A DNA stretch of 64,000 nt. Source: Sodiomyces alkalinus F11. Taxonomy: Eukaryota; Ascomycota; Sordariomycetes; Glomerellales; Plectosphaerellaceae. The stretch's first letter is position 1; each line of letters opens with the position of its first letter. The notes beneath the pieces are model-generated. The model worked only from the letters and a program-made list of their open reading frames with translations, had not been told where the DNA came from and searched no databases. Made by a program: the position numbers and the translations under genes. The stretch is taken from positions 503,346-567,345 of the forward strand of contig NW_021167090.1 in the NCBI RefSeq assembly GCF_003711515.1, in the 5' to 3' direction. Shown piece after piece: positions 1 to 9,546 of the stretch.

Positions 1-1246
1 CGACTTGAACTCCTTGTTGAGGAATTGCTTCTCCATATCGGCACCGCCGTAGAACGCCACCTCCTCGGCATTGGCAATCAGACGGGCGTGTAGGCTCCGG
101 AAGTCTCCCTCCTTACGGCCCTCGACGGCCTTGAGTTTCCCAAACGGAGGGGAGAGCCGGCGAAGGATGCTGGCTGTCAGGAAGTAATTGCTCGTCAGGC
201 CCATGAAGGCGAGCGGACCTAGCGAGCGGTAGAGCTGGTAGTTGAACACGCAGAGATCGACGAACGGCTTGCCCAGGGACGAGTACAGATTCGCGGCGGC
301 GGCGCAGAAGAGCGTCAGGTCCTGGGTGATGAATTGGTCGGCTCCTTGCCCCACACCACCGTCTAGGTTGCTCAGCTTGTAGTAATTCAGATTGTCGTTC
401 AAGTACAGGTCGTGGATATAGCGGGTAAGACGAGTCCGGAAGGCGATGGAGACTTTGGACTCGAGGAATTTGATCATGGCGTTTGTGTACGAGGCGAATC
501 CGCCGAGACCGCACCACTGCGAGGTTATCAGTTATCAGTATACAACCACCATTCTCTTGCGGAGTTTTGAGTTTTTTGCGAGGGTGGTGATTTGGCATTT
601 AGCTTTGATTAATTACCTTGATGAGCCCCCAGATGAAATTCTTCCCCTGGCCTGCCACCAGGTCCCGCACAATCTCGCCGTCGAGACGGGCGACCACTAG
701 CGACAGGTACGTCCGAAGCAAGAGGAACATGCCGTGGCTGAGGAGAAGACCGGCCTCTTTACTCGACCACCTCGGAATCATGATGCTCATGAGGCTCAGG
801 AACTGGTGAAGGAAGGCCAAGTTCAGACCAGGCTTGGTCTGAGCAGAAGGCACCGTCCCGTCGCCGAGGCCAGAAACCCGCGGCGGGTTCAGGAAGAGTC
901 GGCGGTGGGCATCAAACGTCATCGGCTTGGTGTTTTGAATGACGACCTTGGAGGTTCCATCTTTGTAGGGAACGTAGATGGTGCGCGAGCCGTCCTTGTT
1001 GAAGAGCGAGGAGTTGGTGCGGACGAGTTTACGACCCTGTTCCCTCTCCTCCCTCCTCTTCTTCCACCAACGTCTCCCCCCAGCCGCTCCGGCGATGATG
1101 GAAATGGCGAGAGAAAGGGTCGCCAGCAGACGAGTGGTACGGGACGTGTTGCGCAGCTTTGTCCGAACCAAGTTGGAGTACTTGTCGATGAAGGCGGCAA
1201 TGGCCTCCTCCGCCGCGGAATGGCGTAGCGTCGACTGGGCCGCCAT
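1..1246 (-). CDS. pxa1: Peroxisomal ABC half-transporter (ABCD/Pxa1 type), 5' part
   Basis: This is the N-terminal part of an ABCD-family half transporter, which imports long-chain fatty acyl-CoA into peroxisomes for beta-oxidation. Exon 1 is 617-1246 and exon 2 runs from 516 off the left edge; the 100-nt intron (517-616) has GTAATT at its 5' end and GCAG at its 3' end and joins GLIK to WCGLGGF in phase 0. A hydrophobic segment (TTRLLATLSLAISIIAGAA) lies near residue 40. Then come the conserved N-terminal membrane region (FDAHRRLFLNPP, IPRWSSKEAGLL, VARLDGEIVRDLV) and the EAA-like motif NAEEVAFYGG close to the window edge. The nucleotide-binding domain (Walker A/B) lies outside the window. 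ABCD half transporters work as dimers; in yeast the pair is Pxa1/Pxa2. The family is clear, but Pxa1 rather than Pxa2 rests on overall resemblance only. Confidence 0.88.
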
Positions 1247-1725
1247 TTTTCAGAGGGACGAATTCCTGGCCGTTTGGGTTCGTCGTCGTCGCCCCCCAGC
1301 GCGAGTACGCCGCAGCTTGTTTTATGGATGCTATGGTGTCGGGCCCATGAGACCCGAGAGCTTATGAGGCTCTGTTGACTATCAAGGGATAGATGGGTTC
1401 GTCCAAGTTCTTAGGTGGATGCAATCGGTTCATAAGATTCGTTCATCGTACTGAATAGAGCTTATTGATGGAATGATAGGGTGAACTGTCCCATGTTCAA
1501 GAGTTAGGTGTTGTATGGAGGAAGAGTGTCCACTTCTGATGCCTCGGATCTTAGCCTCGGAGTGATTGGATTTCACATGCTCCAGTTAGACTGAGAAGCT
1601 CCATATCGCGACACATGGAAGTGACGACACAAGTGGGACAAACCATCACGTGTCAAGGATTGTGGGACCCCTCCATCTTGCGCGCGATTCTACTTGAGAC
1701 CGGTTTCATGGGTGTCTAACAACAA
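1247..1725. other. Intergenic spacer between pxa1 and tRNA-Trp
   Basis: No convincing coding frame is seen. The part next to the minus-strand pxa1 start is presumably its 5' UTR and promoter. Confidence 0.5.
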
Positions 1726-1807
1726 GGACCCATGGCGCAACGGTAGCGCGTCAGATTCCAGTATAGGGAACTCCTGAAGGTTATCCGTTCGAATCGGGTT
1801 GGGTTCA
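1726..1807 (+). tRNA. tRNA-Trp (CCA) with a 10-nt intron
   Basis: The cloverleaf can be drawn by hand. The acceptor GGACCCA (1726-1732) pairs with TGGGTTC (1800-1806), followed by discriminator A at 1807. The D arm is GCGC-AACGGTA-GCGC. The anticodon stem TCAGA leads to anticodon CCA at 1758-1760 and G37 at 1761. The T arm is ATCCG-TTCGAAT-CGGGT (1783-1799). To close the anticodon stem, a 10-nt intron (1762-1771, TATAGGGAAC) must be removed right after position 37, the usual place for nuclear tRNA introns. The innermost anticodon-stem pair is then A-C, a small irregularity. Internal A box (TGGCGCAACGG) and B box (GTTCGAATC) are present. No CCA is encoded, as expected for a eukaryote. Confidence 0.9.
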
Positions 1808-1829
1808 AATTTCCCATTACAGTCCTTTC

Positions 1830-1843
1830 TTTTTTTTTTTTTT
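1830..1843 (+). terminator. Pol III T-run downstream of tRNA-Trp
   Basis: A run of 14 T residues starts 23 nt after the tRNA 3' end, a strong RNA polymerase III termination signal. Confidence 0.7.
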
Positions 1844-4745
1844 ATCTTTTCGCACATTGTCCCCGGCCCAATATCTGTACGATACATGTTCATGCTCAAA
1901 GGCCTGGAAGTAGAGTTCTTTCCTTTTGCCGCAGATTTTGCCACTTCACCGTACAGTACAGCCTAGCCTAGTGCCTCCTACAGCCATTCCGCATGTCTCC
2001 TAAAGTTGACGCATAAGTCAACAAGAAGTCCTGTCTTGTCTTCATGCCTACCTCATCTGTATAACCCACCGCATTCATACTGATCATGGCTTCGGGAGAA
2101 CATTGTTGTGCAACCACTCTTGTCTTGACTGACATGGCTCCAGTACGGAAATGTCGGCTCCTGTGTCCCGAGGTTCCAGAGCGTAATACGGAACTACAAT
2201 ACGGCTACATATTCGTACGCACCATCAGGAGGACCGAGGACTTGGGCACTTTCAGACTTTCCTAATAAACTTGCAGAGGACACTCCTGCTGGAGTACGGG
2301 TCCGCGTTGGTGTTGGTGTTGGTACGGATCATACCGTACGGAAGAACGTACGATCCACAGGTGTGGTCAGAACCAAGACGCAAGGCCTCACTCACCGGTG
2401 TAATCTCACTCATGTTCCAACCGGAGTTCAACTACCTAATAATTACCCTGTACTTTTCATCCGTAGACCGTGTGCCTTCGAAGCCTCATGCGGCTCTTCT
2501 GTTCTAGCACTCAACGCCTGCTCTCACCCTCTCCTGACCCGCCCTTCTGTTTTCCAATGCCAGAGAGCGACAGGATGGAGCGCGATAGCGCGATCCCGCG
2601 ATCCCACATGCGGTTTGGTTAAGCCGGGTACCTGACTGGCCCGCGGCCTCGCCAATGCAACCCTTGCGTGGGCATCCAACCAGAGTGGTCTCCGACTCAT
2701 CGGCGCCGTAGCTGGGCGGTAACATGTCCAATCACTGTCTCGTACGGTCTACGTACGACGAACACCTCTGAACAACCCGAGTGCCTCTAAACTCCACTAT
2801 GTGATTGACCCTGAAATCAAGTATCGATGGAGTATTACTACTGGGCAGTGATTTATCGTACTGAGGTCTTGATGCTTAATGCTTGCATCGTTATCACCAT
2901 AAGGCAAAGGGAACTGACTGGAGGAACACTGGTTAACCCCCCCCCGGGCTCTCCCTAGTCAACTGCGAATAGTAACGCGTTTTCCCACTGAGTGATTCGA
3001 GATTCGAGCATGAAGAGCACCCGTACCTGACTTTCGACATCACCATGGTCCGAAGCGAGGAAAGAAGAGAAAAAGAAAAAGAAACAGAAACAGAAAGAGG
3101 TTATTTTTAATGATGCAGGTCATCGTGCCAAGTACGTACATAATTAGTATTCGTACATACAAGCAAGGTGCGTCGAATTCTCAGAGTGCTTTGTGCATGT
3201 TATTCGTACAAACGCTTGTCCCCAGGCTCTTTTCCGTCTTTTCTGCAACGACAAAGTCTGGCCCCCTGGACCAAGATCAAAAGGGGCTTAATGTTTCTAT
3301 CGTTAATGAGCTTCGAGCTTGGCTGCAGCTTTAGGAAAGGATGGCCGAGGACCACAGAGATATGGTGGGGTCTGATAGGTGTGTTCTTGGGAGGACAGTG
3401 TGAACATTATAATACGAGTCGTAACTCCTTTAGACTAAACATACCCGAACCATGTAAAAGGCGGGTCTACACACTGTGAAAGTTAGTGCAGCACTAGCTA
3501 TTATGACTGGCTAATTTGACCGGGAAATGGATCCACCCGTACCCGCCCGTCTCGGTGCCTCCCCCCCATATCCGCACCTCCCTCCCTGTTTCTCCCCATT
3601 TTGTGAGAGCAAAGGCGACCATTCAGAGGGCACTGCGTTTGGTTCTAGCTAAACGTACCTCTAGCTACCATTGTACACCCTACCTTACAGCTAACAATAC
3701 GGAGTAGTACGTATCTTATGTACCCCAAGCTTCGAGAGGGACCAGCGACCTCTTTTTAGGAGGTCCGTACTCCGTAGGTCGATCGCCCCCGGGCTCTTCT
3801 ACGAATACAACGTACTATGGAGTAAGTACTTACAAGCTCTAACTGCCCTAATTACCTAGGCGGCCCAGAAAGTTGCCCACCACAACCCCCCCCCCATCCT
3901 TTCATCTTTCGCAGCAATCATCTCGGTTGCGCCTCCACATCTCCCCATCCGCCCACTTCTCACGTCCCCATTCATCTCGCCTCCTTTCCCTTACCCTTTG
4001 CTCAACTTCCTCCACGTCCTGCTATACTTTCGACAGCGATAATTCGATAGGACAAGTTTCACTCGTTATTCGGCGCGTCTACTTCGGCCATTTTCTCGTA
4101 CCTCCGCTTCTTTTACTCCCAATTTATCTCATATTCATAATCCAGCCCCCCCGGTTATTTCACCGGTCCGCGACCGGTCACCATACCACACGGCGACCGT
4201 CCCCCCTCGTCCCGTCACCACGCATCATTGGCGGCCCTGACGCGATAGACATTTGACGATCCCCCTTCATATATCCGGTTGACTTAGCTGTGCCGTCATT
4301 TTTTTCGCCTTGCACAGCGCCTGGAGCATTCTTCGGCATCCGTCTTTCAGCATCGCGATTTTGGTCGGAATAGGCCGGATCTTGCAGAGGCCAATATTCT
4401 GGGGGTCAAGGACGCGACTCACTTAGTCGTCGTCGCCGAGGGTCCTGCGGAAGGGGTAAGTGTCAACTTTTCTCTTCAGGCCATGCATATCTATTTAGCC
4501 CTTTCACTGTTGTCGCGGCCGATGATTGCGGCTGGTTCCTTTGAATGAACTATGTCTTGCCCCTGACTGTGTTCAACTTTCCCACCCCTGGTTCCGAGTT
4601 GCCAAGCCGAGCTCTGCTTTATTCTGATTTGCAACTCTCGGGCCACCTGTCAGCTTTCTTCAATTCACCATCTGCGCGCTCGTCGAAGATTCCTACCGTG
4701 CTCATGTTTTGCTGACCCAGCATCATTAGCCCAAGGGACGTCGTC
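1844..4745. other. Long intergenic region and 5' leader of the Psr1-type gene
   Basis: No frame longer than about 130 codons, and none has recognisable content. The stretch 2210-2360 and 3110-3830 is rich in CGTACG/TACGTAC and TACGGAG/CTCCGTA words. From about 3870 the plus strand becomes C+T-rich, as in fungal promoters and leaders. A plausible 5' UTR intron runs from GTAAGT at 4456 to the AG at 4728-4729 (CATTAG), just before the ATG at 4746; the poorly structured frame at 3873-4256 lies in this leader and is not called. Confidence 0.45.
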
Positions 4746-6492
4746 ATGACTGACAAACCACAGCAGGCTGTCGCTTCCGACGAGATTACTTCCGAAAACC
4801 AAGTCCGCAGCGATAATAACGCCCGACCTACCCGAGAGATGACCAAGGGCAATGATCTTCTCGCGCCTGAGGATGGAGGAAACGCGAAGGCAGGCCGCGG
4901 TCTGCTCCACGTTCCTTCCAGATCCTCATCGCAAAGAAACCAGACCTCACCGACGTCGACCGGATTGAGTGGTCAAACAGCCAGCGATCCGCGAAATAGC
5001 ATTAGCGGGCGCTCCAAGGAATCCAAGACCAGTATTCTGGGTCGCCACCGAAACGGCAGCATTTCTAGCCGCCGATCCGCTGCCGCCGACACCGATCCTA
5101 CAAACATCACGACTCACTCGCAGCCAAGCTCGCCGACAAGCCCTCCCAAGAAGAAGAAGACTGGCTTGCTCTCTCTTCTGGGGTGCTGCGGCGTTCCCAA
5201 CACTGCTACCGCTATGGAAGGGGGCGATCAAAGCGTCCACAAGCTTGACAAGCTGCCCGCCAGAGCTGCAAACCCGAAATCCAGGCAACCCACTCCGCAG
5301 GAACAGCCGTCAGCGGTAAAAGGTCGCGTTCTGGAGAAGCAACCTCAACCGGAACATCCCATGACAGCTTCCAATGACAATGCCAAGCGCGCGTCGAACA
5401 CGACCGCTGTTGACGATGCACAAGGCGCAGCTGCAGCTGCAGCTGCAGCTGGCCCCGAGGATACCGATGCGAAGCAGGCTGCAGCGGGAGCCGGTGCCGA
5501 TGCGCCCGCCATCACCGTAGAAGGCTCACACGGCAACAAGGCGGATGTTCTGCCCGCGGGCCATGATGTGGGTCCGAAGGACCAGGATGGCGACGAGGTG
5601 ATGCCCGACGTGGCAACAACGGAGGAGCCTGAGCCCAAGAAACCGACCCAGGCAGGCTCGGAGTATACGCGACTCCCTCCCCCTCCACCGGGACCTATCC
5701 CTACCACAGATGGTGCTGCTGCTGCTGCTGCGGCTGCTGCGCCCGACACCGAAGTTGCAGATTCATCAACGCCTGAGCCTGAGAGGCAGAAGTCCTTGCT
5801 CCCTCCTATTGCTCCGGAGTTGAAGGGCAAGAAGTGTTTGGTTTTGGATCTGGACGAAACCCTCGTTCACAGCTCTTTCAAGGTTCGAAGACGATCTTTC
5901 CTGTTCCCTTCTCGAGTCGTCAAGCTGGAAATGGCACTAACAGAGCGCGTAGATCTTGCACCATGCCGATTTCATTATACCCGTCGAAATCGAGGGCAAC
6001 TATCACAACGTCTACGTGATCAAACGGCCTGGTGTTGATCAATTCATGAAGAGGGTGGGCGAGCTCTACGAAGTGGTGGTCTTTACAGCATCCGTCTCTA
6101 AGGTAAGAGGACCCTTACACCCACTGTCCCCTACGTTGACCTCCCTCGATATCGGCGCGCTAACAAGACACCAATCTCAGTACGGCGATCCCCTATTGGA
6201 TCAACTGGATATCCACAAGGTCATACACCACCGGCTCTTCCGTGAGAGCTGCTACAATCACCAAGGAAACTACGTCAAGGATCTTTCGCAGGTGGGAAGA
6301 GACTTGAAGGACACCATCATCATTGACAACTCGCCCACGTCGTACATATTCCATCCGCAACACGCCGTCCCCATAAGCAGTTGGTTCTCTGACGCCCACG
6401 ACAACGAGCTGCTTGACCTGATTCCCGTCCTCGAAGATCTGGCCAGCTCCAACGTGCAGGATGTCAGCCTCGTCCTCGATGTCACTCTTTGA
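4746..6492 (+). CDS. psr1: Psr1/Psr2-type plasma-membrane phosphatase (FCP1/NIF/SCP family)
   Basis: The predicted product has 532 residues in three exons (4746-5882, 5953-6102, 6181-6492); both introns are phase 0, and the second has a good CTAAC branch site. The C-terminal third is a HAD-type FCP1-like phosphatase domain with the catalytic DLDET motif at residues 368-372. It continues through [13 protein letters not shown] and [10 protein letters not shown]. The long N-terminal part is low-complexity, with Pro/Ala runs (polyAla from GCT repeats near 5713-5745). A basic stretch KKKK is followed by [10 protein letters not shown] (Cys147-Cys148), which resembles the palmitoylated Cys pair at the extreme N terminus of yeast Psr1. 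In yeast Psr1/Psr2 act in the sodium/general stress response with Whi2. The first intron has a weak 5' site (GTTCGA), but the protein joins correctly (HSSFK-ILHHADF). Confidence 0.9.
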
Positions 6493-8154
6493 AGATACCC
6501 CCCGGTCGTCTTTTTCCACTTTCGTTCATGGCCTATCCAGCCTTCAACCTACAGGGCTCCGGTCCCGAGTCATAGCGGCAGGCGTTTCGGGTTGCGATTT
6601 TCTCTTTTCTTTCCGGTGTAGATGTATTACTGTCTAATCTCATATATACGAGTACCCTGCGGCTGCATCATCGATCGACTACGCTCAAGCACCGACGCAA
6701 CGAAATGAAGCCGCGAGGCTGCTGCTGGGTTATGTCTCATTGCGGAGGCCGACTGCTTCCCAACGAAACACACGCTAGCATAGCAGCTCATCTCCACACG
6801 GGCTCGGTTCCAAGGTTGGAGAACGAAACGAATGCAACAAACTGCAAAACAAAAGAAGATAAAAAAATGGATGGAAGGACAGGAGACAAGAGACTGCGTC
6901 ACAGGTTACTCCGATGTGGCATGTGGTACAATTCAGGTCATCATCTGCCGGCTTTTCAACGCGCAGGAGTTTTGGGTCTCTTGGGGGGGGTGGACGACAC
7001 TGCGGTTGGCCGTCTGCTTGTCACGGAAGAAGGACGGTGGGCGGAGGGGAGAGAGCGAAGGCATTGTAGAGCAACAGCGCCCATTGTGTTCTTGTTCTGT
7101 ATAAAGCGACACTTTTGGGGGATATCAGGACTGGGGGTCCTTTTTTCCCTTTTTTTTTTTCCTTTTTCCTTTGTTCACCCGTTACACTTCCTTGTTATTC
7201 TTTTATTATTTTCCGCTCCCTTTTCTTTTGGGTTACTCTGTGTCCCCCCTACACACGCGCGCGCGAGAGGGCACAATCTTAAGGGGAAAATAGGCCGACC
7301 TTTTGGCGAGTGTCCTGCCCGGGAATTGCCTATGCTGATGCGGCCACCATGGGCACAACACTGGAAGACATGGGAGGCCGGAGGGGCAACGCTCGGGGGA
7401 AGTTGAAATAAGCGATCTAGTTGTACGCACACGTAAAGCGCTGTACTATCTCTATACGGCCTTGTGCCGCGTGGGATGCTCGAGATTCCAATGGATGGTC
7501 GATCAACAGCGACGAAATATTGCTTCACCTTGAATTCATGCCCGATACTCGAGTAGCATTGTATGTCTCGCTTGGTGTTCACCTTGATATGTTCTTCTAA
7601 ATCTTTTACTTTGGGCTTGCTCTCTTATTCATTGATTATTTCTTTCTTACTTTCCTTTCTATCTTTCTCTCTTTGAAAGGAAATAGATTGTATTTTTATT
7701 TTTATTTTTTAAGACAAAGAGAACTTTGAAGACCAAATTCTTGACCATCTTCCACTCTATCAAGGAGCTACTCCGTAAGTACAGAATACGGGGAATCAAT
7801 ACGTCTTTGCTGTTACGGAACAACGTTTTCGCGGTTCGGGGTTTGGTTGCAGTGGTCATTGGCGACCGAGCTAAATCCAAGTGGATCCGTATTGGACCAT
7901 CCACATGTCTTGGCACACAGTGGAGCTTTTGGGTCTCCACTGTCCCCTTTCCAAAATCGTGGCCTCTTTCGCACGCGCCTTGAGGGATCTCGCTGCCGAC
8001 TCTCCATAAACCAAACCCGCACGCAACCACACCGCACCACAACCCAGCTTTCATCAGTTTGCTCGTTCCGCCCGAATTGAATCCGTTTAAGCCCTCCTGC
8101 CGCGACCTCAGACGACATTCGATTTGTTTATAACTCTCGTCCTTTCAGTTCACA
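6493..8154. other. Intergenic region: psr1 3' end to SEC61 beta leader
   Basis: No supported gene. It contains T-rich tracts near 7140-7220 and 7600-7710 and a short ACACACGCGCGCGCG run near 7251. The frames of 135-233 codons here are Cys/Trp/His-rich translations without domain content and look like chance frames. Confidence 0.5.
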
Positions 8155-8939
8155 ATGGTACGCCCATAACCAAAAAAGCTCCAAAGTTGTCGTTTGAACA
8201 TGTGTGTGTCCCAGGCGAGATGATTGTGGGGGGTCGTTGGTCCTTGCCTGGGCCGTCGAGCTTCTTGCGACCGATACAGCCGGGAAATATAGGGGGGACA
8301 TTGAACGAAAAAGAAAAAAAGAAAAAAAGAGAGAGCAAGAAAAATAAACACCGGAGACATCAAAAGGGGCTGTCTTGTCTGTTGGCTGACAAGATCAATT
8401 GGTATCGCGTATAGTCTTCCCCCCGTGCCACCTCTCCCGCCGGCGCCCCCGTCAGCTCGGGCTCCAACGTCGCCCGCCCCTCGTCGCCCACCCCGCCGGG
8501 CGGTCCCCGTACCGTGATCCGCCGCCGCGCCGCCGCCGACCAGAAGGAGAAGATTGCCAATGCCAGGCCAAGCAGCACCAGGGCTGCCGGTGCTGGCGGC
8601 AGCAGCAGCACCATGCTGAGTATGTTTTTTTTCCCCCCGCCAACCCACATGTTCATCTCTTCCGACGAGGGTCGATGAAACCGGGGGAAAGGGAAATTGG
8701 AATGGAGAGACGAGATACTGACGACAATGTGTCGTGTAGAGCTTTACACCGATGAGTCGCCCGGCCTGAAGGTCGACCCTGTGGTCGTGCTCGTTTTGTC
8801 CCTCGTCTTCATCTTCAGCGTCGTTGCGTTGCACAGTAAGTTCACACATTTCCCGGCTGAGAGTAGAACGGAAGGAAGGGGCCTGGCTGACATGGTGGGA
8901 ATAGTTATTGCCAAGATCACCCGGAAGTTCTCCAGCTAA
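8155..8939 (+). CDS. SBH1: Sec61 beta subunit of the ER protein translocon
   Basis: The product has 112 residues from four exons: 8155-8157, 8415-8619, 8740-8835 and 8905-8939. Exon 1 is only the ATG, spliced to SSPRATSP across a 257-nt intron with a CTGAC branch site. The protein shows the family layout. It has a Ser/Pro/Gly-rich cytosolic N terminus, the segment TPPGGPRTVIRRRAA, the conserved ANARPSSTRAAGAGGSSSTM, YTDESPGLKVDP, and one C-terminal membrane helix (VVVLVLSLVFIFSVVALH), followed by a short basic tail AKITRKFSS. It is a tail-anchored partner of Sec61 alpha and gamma in the co-translational translocation channel. All junction phases close exactly. No ATG in frame with exon 2 offers an alternative start at the conserved N terminus, so the one-codon exon is the best model. 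Confidence 0.93.
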
Positions 8940-9546
8940 ATGACCGAGCTATGGTGTATGCGAGGAGTAGTCGAGGCAAAATGGGAGGCGGAAAGGAAGA
9001 GGCAACGAGGCTCAGGCAAGACGGAGGATGCGAAGCGCGATGCTATCTCTTTTGTCGCGATGCATCCTCTTGTCGCCGGGCTGTCGGGGCCAAAACAGGA
9101 ACAAGCAAAGTTTGCGGGGGGAGACTTTATTATTAACGACGAGCGGGCAACGGAGAGGGAGTAAGACAACATTGACCACGCACACACGCACACAAACGCA
9201 GGCGCAGACACATACGCTCTGCTACTTTCTCTCTCGCTCCCTTGCAGTAATGGATGGCGCATTATCTTTCCTTGAGGGGTAAAGGATTGGAGGGCAATAT
9301 AAATGTATTATACCAGTCTCATTTGTCAAGTCGTGAGGCAGTCAAAAAGGGTTATTCCAAGGCCATTGTCTGCTCATTTATATCGTCTTCCCGGTTGTCC
9401 ACTTAGTCCAACGCCAGTCTTATTCTGCGGGCTGTAAATGGGAAGAACCTAGGGCCAAAGAGTTGCGCTTCGGTAGCTCTATGACTACCTTAGGGAACGT
9501 GTGAAATTATGGTAGCAGGTACGTACGTAGGGTAATGATTTCCTCT
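8940..9546. other. Convergent 3' intergenic region
   Basis: This is the space between the 3' ends of SBH1 and the minus-strand glucosyltransferase. No coding content; a CACACACGCACAC stretch lies near 9180. Confidence 0.5.

Noticed and set aside
8145..8849. 234-codon minus-strand frame
   Set aside because: Antisense to Sec61 beta exons and introns; low-complexity, no motif.
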